Part shown: piece after piece, positions 1-8,637 of the stretch
Layout: each line of letters starts with the position of its first letter
How positions within the stretch are numbered: the stretch's first letter is position 1
Source: Vagococcus coleopterorum
Lineage (GTDB): Bacteria > Bacillota > Bacilli > Lactobacillales > Vagococcaceae
Assembly: GCF_011303955.1 (NCBI RefSeq)
Contig: NZ_CP049886.1
Coordinates: forward strand, 248,001-312,000
Direction: 5' to 3'
Length of the DNA: 64,000 nt
Notes under the pieces: generated by a model
What the model was told of the DNA's origin: nothing
Database searches by the model: none
Seen by the model: only the letters and a program-made list of their open reading frames with translations
Position numbers and translations under genes: made by a program

Positions 1-1928
1 AAATAAAGCGTGACCCAATACTCTGTGCCATCAGTTAACAACAGTGTTGGAATATCTGGATTTTTACTTGCCGGGTCATGTGGGACATTACTTTTAGTAA
101 CTACTGATCCGACGTATTGATACAAGCTTGGTACCGTAGGTTTTGTTAGCAAGAAATTATAACCTGTTTTCTTGGTTACTTCCACGTCAGAATAGGACAC
201 ATCACCCACCCCTGAATTAATGCTTAGATTTGTTTTACTTGCTACATCAGAAGTACTTTGATCTTTAGTATTCCACGCAACTAACCTTCCGCTATTCGGT
301 AACGAAATAGTATTATCTGCAGATAAAATCACTTGTCGCAAGTGCATAAAATAGGTGTTTGATCGATAAACAAAAGTCACCTCTTGAACTGTCCGACTCA
401 TCACCCCACTAGGATTCCCAACCGTTTTAATATACTCAAAACCATCAATTTCAATTGGCTTCACATGATATGGTTCCCCAACTTCATCTTCAACTATCAA
501 ATCGTCAGCAATTTTCTTACCATTTACGTCTTCATAGTGAACCTCTACTTCTCCAATCTCTTTAGCATAAACAAAAATAACATGTTTATCACCATCCATT
601 TTACCAGAAACCGGATCAGAATTTTCAGCTACCCTAAAATAATGATAATCAGGATTTCCCAAATCTAGCGGCTTTTCATCATAGTAATCAGTATCATTTA
701 AAACGAGGTTCTTACTTGGAGCTAACGTACGCCCTTTTGTATCGATATAATCCACTTGTAACTTACGCTCATAAAACTGTTCCTTTACAAGAATATCTAA
801 GGTCATTTCACCAATCTCACCTTGTTTGACAAAAATTGGATCCCATCCTAAAACGAAAACTGGGTGATTTAACGGGTAATTATACCCTTTTTGATCCGTT
901 TTATCCCAGTTAGCAAGTGGCTCTTCAACGGATAGCGCTTTCCCATACAATGCCCTCATAGCGTTATGTATCCCGTCCCAATGGCCAATCCCATTCACTC
1001 TACTTCCCAGATTACCAAGCTTTCTCATCGTGGGACCGTTCTTATCACCATAATTTTTTTTCCCCATATAAAATAAAACCTGAGCATCTAACTTATCTAC
1101 CGGTGTTTTCTTTTGGTTGAAATAAATACCATCTTCCCCATTAGAATACATTTTACTAGCTTTGTGTGCCCCACCAACATCCATATGAGAAGAATAAGTA
1201 TTCACAAAATATTTATCCTTTTTACTTTCATTTCCAAATGATAAATCCATAGAAATTTTATTATTATTATTTTCATTATAATAATAATGAATCCGAATTG
1301 GCATCCAAGATTTATCCGTTCGTTCTGCCCAACCATACGCAACTATATCATTCTTTTTCACATACTGTTTCACAATATACGTATCTTGTTCGGTCGCTGT
1401 TCCAGACCCCCCGAGTTTATTTGAAGCCGCAACTGGTCCGTTCTCTTTTAACAATTCTCCGATATCATAGGATGCCGTCAGACCACCATTTGGCGTTTGC
1501 CCTTGATCATAAGTATAATTAAAAACCGCTATTTTACTTTTACCACTCTTAGAAACACCGATAATATTTCCACCTAGTAAAGGTAATTTTTTTTTATTAC
1601 CTAGAGGTGCATACATAACTCCTTTTGTTTCAAAATCACCTTTGTCTTTCAAAAAAAAACTCTTCATAGTCGTTTTCCCAAAAAACAAATAATAATTCCG
1701 ATCTTGCGGACCCCAAAAATCTCCTTCTAACTTCACAGGTGTATTTACATTAACTTCTTTATAACTACTCAGATCTAGCCCATCTTTTTTATTAAACTTT
1801 TCCCAATCATAACTACTAGGGGCCGCTCTGCTACCAGATTCCCCATTATAAAATTTGGCAAAAGTTAGCGTTCCTACACCTAAAAAACACGCTAGAACAA
1901 GTACTTTAGATAATAGTTTTATTTTCAT
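1..1928 (-). CDS. Secreted MucBP-domain protein at the end of the T4P operon (partial, 3' end outside window)
   Basis: The reading frame opens at an ATG after GGAAAGGAG and stays open to the window edge (642 codons seen). It starts with a classical signal peptide (KIKLLSK, hydrophobic core, cleavage near TFA-K at residue 24), not a class III prepilin leader. Residues about 25-385 match no family I recognise. Two MucBP-like beta-rich modules follow at about 388-455 (VDYIDTKGRTL) and 458-522 (VHYEDVNGKKIADDL), a module type found in Gram-positive surface adhesins. The anchor, if any, lies outside the window. The gene sits 25 bases after pilO in the same direction, so it is probably co-transcribed and may be a pilus-associated or wall-bound adhesin; that role is inference. 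It is absent from the supplied translations because no stop is in view. Confidence 0.85.
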   Translation of the reverse strand, partial: MKIKLLSKVLVLACFLGVGTLTFAKFYNGESGSRAAPSSYDWEKFNKKDGLDLSSYKEVNVNTPVKLEGDFWGPQDRNYYLFFGKTTMKSFFLKDKGDFETKGVMYAPLGNKKKLPLLGGNIIGVSKSGKSKIAVFNYTYDQGQTPNGGLTASYDIGELLKENGPVAASNKLGGSGTATEQDTYIVKQYVKKNDIVAYGWAERTDKSWMPIRIHYYYNENNNNKISMDLSFGNESKKDKYFVNTYSSHMDVGGAHKASKMYSNGEDGIYFNQKKTPVDKLDAQVLFYMGKKNYGDKNGPTMRKLGNLGSRVNGIGHWDGIHNAMRALYGKALSVEEPLANWDKTDQKGYNYPLNHPVFVLGWDPIFVKQGEIGEMTLDILVKEQFYERKLQVDYIDTKGRTLAPSKNLVLNDTDYYDEKPLDLGNPDYHYFRVAENSDPVSGKMDGDKHVIFVYAKEIGEVEVHYEDVNGKKIADDLIVEDEVGEPYHVKPIEIDGFEYIKTVGNPSGVMSRTVQEVTFVYRSNTYFMHLRQVILSADNTISLPNSGRLVAWNTKDQSTSDVASKTNLSINSGVGDVSYSDVEVTKKTGYNFLLTKPTVPSLYQYVGSVVTKSNVPHDPASKNPDIPTLLLTDGTEYWVTLY

Positions 1929-1953
1929 CAACCAAATACTCCTTTCCATTAGT

Positions 1954-2559
1954 TTACTTTTCATCCGCTACTGGTTTTCCCGTTTCATAATGAGATAAAT
2001 AATACATTTCAGCAACAACTGTTGCCGAATACGTTGAGTCTGAGTCTTCTGTCGAACTTGCACGATACGTGATATCTACTATTTTCATAAAACGCTTGCC
2101 CTGTTCCAATTGATCCACAAAAGAAATAATGTCTTTAGCACTATCCCCTATAATGTCGAAACCGACTTTACTTTTCTGCAATTGTTTTTCTGCATTAGGT
2201 TCTTGCGGATATAATAACTCGTGTTCAAATTGAATTTTTTGCACTGAGATATCCAAGCTCTTATCTATATTTTCCAAATCTTTGAAGTACGCTTCAAGCT
2301 GAACCCCATTTGTGATGACCGGGGCTACTTTTATGACTTCAGAATTTAATAAGTCCGGATTTTCTTTTAGTTTGTCCAACTCCGCCTCTACCAATTGAAT
2401 TTCCTCATTTGTTTTTTTCAATTCTGTAGCTTTATGTTGAATTTGTGTACTTTTAGGAGCAATCATCAGAAACCAACTTGCAATTATTAAAACTACTAAG
2501 ACGATTCCCGCCACTCCCGCAGCAACTAAATGTTTTTTTGTGAAAATAACTTTATTCAT
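1954..2559 (-). CDS. pilO: PilO-like T4P inner-membrane assembly protein
   Basis: A 201-residue protein with a short cytoplasmic N-terminus, one membrane segment at about 11-33, a coiled coil at about 37-65 and an extracellular alpha/beta domain. That is the PilO/GspM layout. PilO pairs with PilN and links PilM to the pilus channel. Its start overlaps the pilN stop, indicating tight translational coupling. Sequence similarity is low in this family, so the call rests mainly on topology and on the PilD-M-N-O order. Confidence 0.8.
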   Translation of the reverse strand: MNKVIFTKKHLVAAGVAGIVLVVLIIASWFLMIAPKSTQIQHKATELKKTNEEIQLVEAELDKLKENPDLLNSEVIKVAPVITNGVQLEAYFKDLENIDKSLDISVQKIQFEHELLYPQEPNAEKQLQKSKVGFDIIGDSAKDIISFVDQLEQGKRFMKIVDITYRASSTEDSDSTYSATVVAEMYYLSHYETGKPVADEK

Positions 2560-3158
2560 TATTTAGTTGCCTCCTTATCACTCTGTCCAACATTATTTTT
2601 CACTCGAATAATGAACTCAGACGTCACATTACCATCCTTGGCGTCCACACCAACGGGCTGAACATCGTACACCCACGAAAGTTTTTCCGTTTTCGCTTTA
2701 AATTTCGGCATATTTTTATATAGGTCTCCTTCAACACTAATTGTAATTGGTGATAGTAATGCATCCCCATTTTCACCATTAATAGGATTTTCGGTTTCCT
2801 CAGTGCTTGGTGCCGTTATTTGATAACTTATAATCTTTAATTTTAAATCATTGGCTGTTTTTTCAAAATTAGCCATCATTGGTGTTATCAATTGTTTTTC
2901 TTGCTTAAATCCCTCTAAAAATTCTTGAATATCAATCGCTTGGCTTTGTTTTAACTCATCTACCGTTTTATTCATTGTTACTTTTTCAGTCAACCTTTGT
3001 TGCGCTTCGCGATTTAATTTTCCTAGTTGCGTATTAAAGTATAAAAAGAACAACATAAATAACAGCACAATAACAATTGAAATAGCACTGACGGATAAAA
3101 TGATGACATCAGTAGCCCTATTTTTTATAAACTTTGCTGGTAATAAATTAATTTTCAA
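2559..3158 (-). CDS. pilN: PilN-like T4P assembly protein
   Basis: A 199-residue protein beginning MKINLLPAKF. The N-terminal INLLP motif is the conserved PilN segment that binds PilM. It is followed by one membrane span (about 19-42), a coiled coil and a small extracellular domain. It starts one base after the pilM stop and overlaps pilO, as expected for the PilM-N-O alignment complex. Confidence 0.88.
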   Translation of the reverse strand: MKINLLPAKFIKNRATDVIILSVSAISIVIVLLFMLFFLYFNTQLGKLNREAQQRLTEKVTMNKTVDELKQSQAIDIQEFLEGFKQEKQLITPMMANFEKTANDLKLKIISYQITAPSTEETENPINGENGDALLSPITISVEGDLYKNMPKFKAKTEKLSWVYDVQPVGVDAKDGNVTSEFIIRVKNNVGQSDKEATK

Positions 3159-3159
3159 A

Positions 3160-4206
3160 CTAGTGCACCTCCTTTAAGGCTAAGCTAGCTGCTAGCAAGA
3201 AACGGTAAGGCACTATATTCAAATCTTCTGCAACCGACGGCTCTTCTAAAACACTAGTTGGAATGACATTTGTCATTTCCATAATTTCTAAGACATCCGT
3301 CTTCAATCGTGGGTGTCCTCCTACTAGATAAATCCGTTCCACCGTACTTCCTACCGAAATATCGTTCTCAAAATACGCTATAAGATTCTTTAATGTTTCC
3401 CCAAGTTTTTTCAAAGCGATTCCTTCACTTCGATATTCTGGTATAACTTGACCTTTCTCTTCTCTGTAGCGCCAATTCCCTCGGTTATAAGCTTCATTTT
3501 GGACATAGACTGGCGCCATCTTTTCAAAAATCGTAATTGTCGCTTCACCAGAATCAATTTCTACTAAAACAAAAGTTTGACCCCAGTTAATTCGTTTTTT
3601 AAAAATTTGAGTATAGGCTAACGCGCTAAAATCAACTCCCACTAGATTACCTCCAACTTTTTGAAAGGTATCTCCTAACTCAATTAATAACGGTTCGGAT
3701 GTGATAATAATGGGCACCTTGCCATTTACTGCAAAACGATTCCGTTTCATAGTCTTTACCTTTACGTCATCTCTAAGACCATCCGCTTTAGATAACCCCA
3801 ATTTCCTTTTTTTCACCCTCTTTGATTTTGCTACTTTAGGTCTTTCTAATACCAACAAATCAAAGATTGGATCCTCGAAAGGTAAAGAAATTGATTGTCC
3901 TAATTCAAAAAATAAGAACTCTCTGATTTCTTCTTCTGACGTCATATCTTGCAATGGAATTTGTCGAATTAATAATTTTGAATTTAACGTTGCGATTACT
4001 AATTGTGGGTTTTTAACCTTAACTTCACTAAATATTTCATCTAATAGATCGCTTAATTCTTCTTTATTTTTTAAGCCATTTTCCTTAAAAAAACTACCTT
4101 TCCCTAATTTTTCACCATACAGCCAATACCCCTTTTTGTACATACAGTACCTAATGACATTTTTCTGGATATCAATTCCTATGACTTCGCTTTTCTTACC
4201 AAACAT
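3160..4206 (-). CDS. pilM: PilM-like actin-fold T4P assembly ATPase
   Basis: I place the start at the ATG at 4206, after AAAAGGGGAAAAG; a longer frame reaches 4224. The product of about 348 residues starts MFGKKSEVIGIDI, with the phosphate-1-like GIDIQ loop of actin-fold proteins, and has an acidic VEIDSGE segment and YLVGGHPRL near the C-terminus. PilM is cytoplasmic and binds PilN to connect the motor to the membrane complex. There is a basic insertion (KSKRVKKRK) at about 130-145. It lies between pilD and pilN. Confidence 0.85.
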   Translation of the reverse strand: MFGKKSEVIGIDIQKNVIRYCMYKKGYWLYGEKLGKGSFFKENGLKNKEELSDLLDEIFSEVKVKNPQLVIATLNSKLLIRQIPLQDMTSEEEIREFLFFELGQSISLPFEDPIFDLLVLERPKVAKSKRVKKRKLGLSKADGLRDDVKVKTMKRNRFAVNGKVPIIITSEPLLIELGDTFQKVGGNLVGVDFSALAYTQIFKKRINWGQTFVLVEIDSGEATITIFEKMAPVYVQNEAYNRGNWRYREEKGQVIPEYRSEGIALKKLGETLKNLIAYFENDISVGSTVERIYLVGGHPRLKTDVLEIMEMTNVIPTSVLEEPSVAEDLNIVPYRFLLAASLALKEVH

Positions 4207-4231
4207 TTCTTTTCCCCTTTTCATCGAGATA

Positions 4232-5008
4232 TTAATTAAACAACTGTATCAGCGTTGCTATTTGTCCTGATGTAAACAAATAAACCAAATATGAACCTAT
4301 TGCTATTGAAGGTCCAAAAGGAATTGTTTTTTGTTTCTTCCCTTTAAAAATAAATATAATAATATAACCAATAATTGCAATGACTGATGATACAAATAAA
4401 GAAATCAACACACCTATTGGACCAATAAAAATCCCAACAACAGCGAATAATTTAATATCTCCGCCTCCAATTGAATCTTCTTTTGACAACCCTAATAAAA
4501 ATAATGGTAAAAAGCCTGCGATAAAGCCTGCTAATGGATACCACCAAAAATCATTTTGTGGAATGATTGCTCGTTCGACGATTGCCATAATAAAAAAAGA
4601 AAGTAACACTTTATTTGGAATAATCCGGTAGTAAGCATCTGAAATGCTGACTGTAAATAACAAACAAATGAGTGTAAAACTCACTAATGTTTCAGGTGTT
4701 AGTTTTAAGAAAAAAGCACTACTTACAAATAAAACACCAATAAGAACTTCTAAGATGGGGTTAAATACCCCAATCTCAGAAGTGCATTTATGGCATTTCC
4801 CTTTTAGAAACAGATAAGATACCACTGGAAAAACATGCCATAAACTAAGTTCTTGGTCACATTTTTCGCAATGAGATTTCCCCATTAACGTTTCTTTTTT
4901 TGGAATTCGATATCCCACGACCATGAAAAATGACCCTAGACACATTCCTAATATAAAAATATAGCTAAATATAAATATTAGGCTAATATTATTTTGAACG
5001 ACATTCAT
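4232..5008 (-). CDS. pilD: Type IV prepilin peptidase
   Basis: A 258-residue polytopic membrane protein. It cleaves and N-methylates prepilins at the G|(F/M/L/V) site. Visible features are the two zinc-binding CxxC pairs of the methylase domain (CEKC, CHKC), the first catalytic Asp region SDAYYRIIPN and the second, GGGDIK. It belongs to the pilin operon. No other prepilin peptidase is in the window, so it could also process the ComG pseudopilins, although a comC may lie elsewhere in the genome. Confidence 0.95.
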   Translation of the reverse strand: MNVVQNNISLIFIFSYIFILGMCLGSFFMVVGYRIPKKETLMGKSHCEKCDQELSLWHVFPVVSYLFLKGKCHKCTSEIGVFNPILEVLIGVLFVSSAFFLKLTPETLVSFTLICLLFTVSISDAYYRIIPNKVLLSFFIMAIVERAIIPQNDFWWYPLAGFIAGFLPLFLLGLSKEDSIGGGDIKLFAVVGIFIGPIGVLISLFVSSVIAIIGYIIIFIFKGKKQKTIPFGPSIAIGSYLVYLFTSGQIATLIQLFN

Positions 5009-5065
5009 GTAAAAACTCCTTCTGGATTTGGGATACGAGGTTAATCGTAATTTTTTGTAACCTTA

Positions 5066-5512
5066 CTATGGTGTAGTTTTAGTACCAAATAGTATTTTTC
5101 TATCTAAGGATAAGATTTGATCATTTGAATACTTAGTTAGAGCCTTACTGTCCTTACTACCTGCTTTTAATGATTTTTCTGGAACTGTAATTTTCACAAC
5201 ACCATCACCATCAATCTCAAAGAGAACAGCCTCTGGTTTGTTCCATGTAGTCGTTGGCACTTCTAAATACCCACCATCAATAACATCTTTTAAGGCAAAA
5301 CTTTTCATATCATTTGTAGAATTTGTAGATTGGTATAACTTACCAGCATTCATCGCTTGTTGAACATTTGCAACACCAGCATCTTCTTTTGAATTTTGAA
5401 TTACTTGACCAATGGCAGTTACACCAATCGCCGCAATGATTGCTAAGATAACTACTGTTGCTAACAACTCAACTAAAGTCATCCCACGTTCGTCTTTTAA
5501 TAATCGACTCAT
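5066..5512 (-). CDS. pilA: Major-type T4P pilin
   Basis: I place the start at MSRLLKDERG (5512), giving a short charged leader; upstream codons extend the frame to 5563. The class III processing site is G|MTLVELLATVVILAIIAAIGV, with Glu at +5 and a hydrophobic assembly helix. The mature pilin is about 138 residues, with a small globular domain. It is a paralogue of the next upstream gene: both share the NVQQAMNA helix and the EVPTTW / EVPITTW segments. The symbol is by analogy. Which of the two is the major subunit cannot be told from sequence. Confidence 0.9.
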   Translation of the reverse strand: MSRLLKDERGMTLVELLATVVILAIIAAIGVTAIGQVIQNSKEDAGVANVQQAMNAGKLYQSTNSTNDMKSFALKDVIDGGYLEVPTTTWNKPEAVLFEIDGDGVVKITVPEKSLKAGSKDSKALTKYSNDQILSLDRKILFGTKTTP

Positions 5513-5577
5513 TTTATTTTCTTCCTTTAATACTAAAACGTTTGTCATTCTTGTTGCCCCCAATATTTTTTCTTTTT

Positions 5578-5615
5578 TTATATTAAAACTAGAAGTCTAG
5601 ATTTCTAGTTTAATA
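5578..5615. repeat. Stem-loop between the two pilin genes
   Basis: AAACTAGAA and TTTCTAGTTT arms around a 7-base loop form a strong hairpin in the 133-base gap between the paralogous pilins. There is no U-tract after it in the direction of the operon, so it is more likely an mRNA stability or processing element than a terminator. Confidence 0.55.
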
Positions 5616-5696
5616 ACCCTTTTAGGCTCCTCAGAGCGGTAATTCTTTTTATGAACCCAAGATTCGATTCTTGAGCACGCTATCTTATTCTTTCAA

Positions 5697-6176
5697 CTAA
5701 GGTCCCCAAAGCTGTTCGCGACTCAGTTTATAAATCTGATTCGTGGATAGCTTTTCAAATGGCAAACTTCTTTTCATGCCAGCCTTTAACTGTTTGCCTA
5801 CCTCGTCGGTCATCAATAAACTTCCGTTTTTACGCCAAATAAAATAGACTTTGTCAGGCCGTTCCCACGTAGTTATCGGAACTTCTAAATACCCTGCTTC
5901 TATGACTTCTTTAAGAGTGAAGCTTGATTGATTCTTATCCGTGTCACGAACTTTTGTAATTGTTTGAAAAATTAAAGCCGCATTCATCGCTTGTTGAACA
6001 TTTGAAATTCCGACATCTTCCTTATTATGTTGAATAACTTTACCAATGGTCGTCACACCTATTCCTGCAATAATTGTTAATACGACTAGTGTTCCCAGTA
6101 ACTCCATCAATGTAAGACCTGTTTCATCAGCAATTAGCTTTTTGATACTACAACTTTCATTTTCCTCAACAATCAC
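5697..6176 (-). CDS. T4P pilin
   Basis: The best start is GTG at 6176, eight bases after AGGAG; the longer frame to 6275 lies inside pilC. The leader is unusually long for a pilin (about 20 residues, with the acidic segment EENESC), ending ADETG|LTLMELLGTLVVLTIIAGIGV. Glu is at mature +5. The remaining globular domain parallels the neighbouring pilin (NVQQAMNAA, EAGYLEVPITTW). The gene follows pilC with a short overlap or gap and precedes a stem-loop and the second pilin. Confidence 0.88.
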   Translation of the reverse strand: MIVEENESCSIKKLIADETGLTLMELLGTLVVLTIIAGIGVTTIGKVIQHNKEDVGISNVQQAMNAALIFQTITKVRDTDKNQSSFTLKEVIEAGYLEVPITTWERPDKVYFIWRKNGSLLMTDEVGKQLKAGMKRSLPFEKLSTNQIYKLSREQLWGP

Positions 6177-6202
6177 TGTTATGTCTCCTGACCTTTTAAA
6201 AT

Positions 6203-7414
6203 CTACCCTTGAATCGTTGTATACATTGCAAACATTGGCAACATGATTGCTGCCACAATAAAACCAACGATACAAGCAATGACAACCATAACAATTGGTT
6301 CTAAAATAGTTTTAATACGTTTACTATTTTCATCGACTTCTTTTTCAAAAATGATACTCAATCGATACAGCATGTCATCTAACGAACCCGTTCGTTCTCC
6401 AATTTCTACCATTTGTGATAACGTTAGTGGCACAACGGGATTATCTGTGAATACATGGCTTAACTTACCCCCATTTTCAACTTCCATTTCACACTGAGTA
6501 ATAAGCTCACGAATACAAGTATTACTTACTGCATCTTTCGACATTTTTAAAGCATTCCCCATAGGAACCGAACTGGAAAGTAAGGTTGATAAAGTCGTCA
6601 TCAACATAGCAAAATTGCTTTTGGCAATAAAATCACCAAATACTGGTAGCCGTAATTTCAATGTATCCAATTTCAAAACAAATTTCGGCTCTTTTTTAGC
6701 TAAAGTAAAGCCCATAATGGCAACAGCAATTAGAATGGCAATATAAATACCTTTAGTTGTTAAAAAGTCACTCATAGCCATTGTAATTTTTGTGATTGCT
6801 GGTAACTCCGCATCAAAACTTTCAAATAATGCCACAAACATCGGAACGATTTTCACCATTAAGAATACTGCTACACCTATCGCAGCAATAAACATCATGA
6901 ACGGGTAGATCATTGCGGTGATCATATTACTTTTGTTTTCTTGACTTTTTTCGAAGTAATTAGATAATTGTGCCAAACTACTCTCGAGTGATCCTGAAAC
7001 CTCCGCTACAGAAATAACACTGACCAATAGAGGCGGAAAAGCATTTGGGTGTTTCCGATAACAAGCCGATAAAGTTTCTCCATTTTCTAAATCTTTTCTT
7101 ATTTCTTCTAATATTTGATGAAATAATTTATGTTTAACTTGTTTTTCCAACATAATAGAAGCATCTAAAACCGTAATCCCTGCATTGATTAAAGTAGACA
7201 TTTGTCGTAAATAGGGCGAAACGATTTTCATGCTAACTTTGTTAAATAACTTTATCTCTTTGTTAACTAGTGTTTCTTCTTGTTCTATAATTGTTCGAAT
7301 TCTAATTTTACTGTCACGAACTTTTTGGCGTGCTTCCGCCAAGGAATTCCCTCGAACATTACCTTTTACTATCTCTCCTGTTGGTTTCAATCCTTCATAC
7401 GTATATAAAGCCAT
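6203..7414 (-). CDS. pilC: T4P platform protein PilC/GspF family
   Basis: 403 residues, the usual length. Two GspF repeats lie at about 65-190 and 265-390. Each has the RQMSTLINAGI / MTTLSTLLSSSVPM type motif, and membrane helices sit near 165-185, 215-235 and 370-395. The protein is the inner-membrane base on which PilB and PilT act. Its start overlaps the pilT stop by one base, so the two are coupled. Confidence 0.95.
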   Translation of the reverse strand: MALYTYEGLKPTGEIVKGNVRGNSLAEARQKVRDSKIRIRTIIEQEETLVNKEIKLFNKVSMKIVSPYLRQMSTLINAGITVLDASIMLEKQVKHKLFHQILEEIRKDLENGETLSACYRKHPNAFPPLLVSVISVAEVSGSLESSLAQLSNYFEKSQENKSNMITAMIYPFMMFIAAIGVAVFLMVKIVPMFVALFESFDAELPAITKITMAMSDFLTTKGIYIAILIAVAIMGFTLAKKEPKFVLKLDTLKLRLPVFGDFIAKSNFAMLMTTLSTLLSSSVPMGNALKMSKDAVSNTCIRELITQCEMEVENGGKLSHVFTDNPVVPLTLSQMVEIGERTGSLDDMLYRLSIIFEKEVDENSKRIKTILEPIVMVVIACIVGFIVAAIMLPMFAMYTTIQG

Positions 7415-8619
7415 TAAAGTTCACTACCTTCTTCTAAGTAACTTTCTGCAACATCGGAATCAACACGCCCCGCACTTATTAATTGAATAATTTTAGCTTG
7501 CATCGTATGCATCCCCTCATTTTTACCCATTTGAATCATATTACTAATTTGATGAGTTTTACCTGATCGGATGATATGAGCAATTCCTTTGTTATTCACT
7601 AACATTTCAGTGGCTGCAATTCGTCCATTTCCATCTGGAGTCGGTAATAATCGTTGAGATAAAACTCCTAGTAAAGCTCCTGCTAGTTGTGAGCGCACCT
7701 GTGGTTGTTGAATAGCCGGGAAAACGTCGACAATTCTTTCAATGGTTGCTGGTGCACTTGAAGTGTGCAACGTTCCTAAAACTAAATGTCCTGTTTCAGC
7801 AGCAGTCAACGCTATTGAAATAGTTTCAAAATCACGCATTTCGCCCACCAAAATCACATCTGGATCTTGTCTCAGCGCTGCTCGCAGTGCATTACCAAAC
7901 GAATCCGTATCACGACCAATTTCTCTTTGAGAGATAATAGATTTTTTGTGGTTATGAACGTACTCAATAGGATCTTCCAATGTTAAAATGTGAGTGTTTT
8001 TTGTATCATTTAAATAATCTAACATGGCCGCCAATGTCGTTGATTTACCTGACCCCGTAGGCCCCGTTACTAAAAATAATCCCTGCGATTTGTGGATTAA
8101 ATCTTTTAAAATATCCGGCATTCCCAACGATGTTAAATTGGGAATTTTAATCGGGATTCTACGAAACGCAATTGAGGTTGTATCTTTTTGACGAAATATA
8201 TTAATCCTGAAGCGAGCCGCTCCTTTTAATTCATAGGCTAAATCAATTTCACCATCAGCCAAAAAAGTGGCCCATTGTTCATCGTTACAGACTAACCTAG
8301 CCATTTTAGTAATCATTTCCGAATAAAGAACAGGAGTCCCTTGGATAGGAACCAACTCACCATTTAAGCGAAAAATTGGCTCTATCCCTTCAACAAGATG
8401 CAAATCGGAAACTTCTTTCGAAACAGTTAAAGCCAGCCACTCATCTAAAGTAGCTTTGGGATCTTCAATCTGTTTTATTACCGTTTCAGCTATACTTTTA
8501 CCTTGTAAATTCCCATTTATTTCATCAGCAATCTCATACAAATTATTAAAGTTTAAATCCAGACTAGATTCCAACTCTAAATCAAACTCACTTTCTAAAT
8601 AAGAATCCTTTCGATCCAT
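7414..8619 (-). CDS. pilT: T4P retraction ATPase
   Basis: 401 residues. It has an N-terminal extension of about 60 residues before the PAS-like domain. It then has Walker A GPTGSGKST at about 183, the Asp box LTLEDPIEYVH, Walker B DPDVILVGEMRD at about 250, a His box (TGHLVLGTLHT) and the PilT-type AIRxGK-like segment IIRSGKTHQI. It powers depolymerisation of the pilus and twitching. Its presence argues for dynamic pili rather than a static secretion pseudopilus. It lies directly after pilB. Confidence 0.95.
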   Translation of the reverse strand: MDRKDSYLESEFDLELESSLDLNFNNLYEIADEINGNLQGKSIAETVIKQIEDPKATLDEWLALTVSKEVSDLHLVEGIEPIFRLNGELVPIQGTPVLYSEMITKMARLVCNDEQWATFLADGEIDLAYELKGAARFRINIFRQKDTTSIAFRRIPIKIPNLTSLGMPDILKDLIHKSQGLFLVTGPTGSGKSTTLAAMLDYLNDTKNTHILTLEDPIEYVHNHKKSIISQREIGRDTDSFGNALRAALRQDPDVILVGEMRDFETISIALTAAETGHLVLGTLHTSSAPATIERIVDVFPAIQQPQVRSQLAGALLGVLSQRLLPTPDGNGRIAATEMLVNNKGIAHIIRSGKTHQISNMIQMGKNEGMHTMQAKIIQLISAGRVDSDVAESYLEEGSEL

Positions 8620-8637
8620 TCAATTAACTCCTTTATA

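Noticed and set aside
5578-5615. Pilin intergenic hairpin as another recombinase target
   Set aside because: It shares only about 9 bases with the 25-bp site and lacks the outer arm CTTGTTTT.
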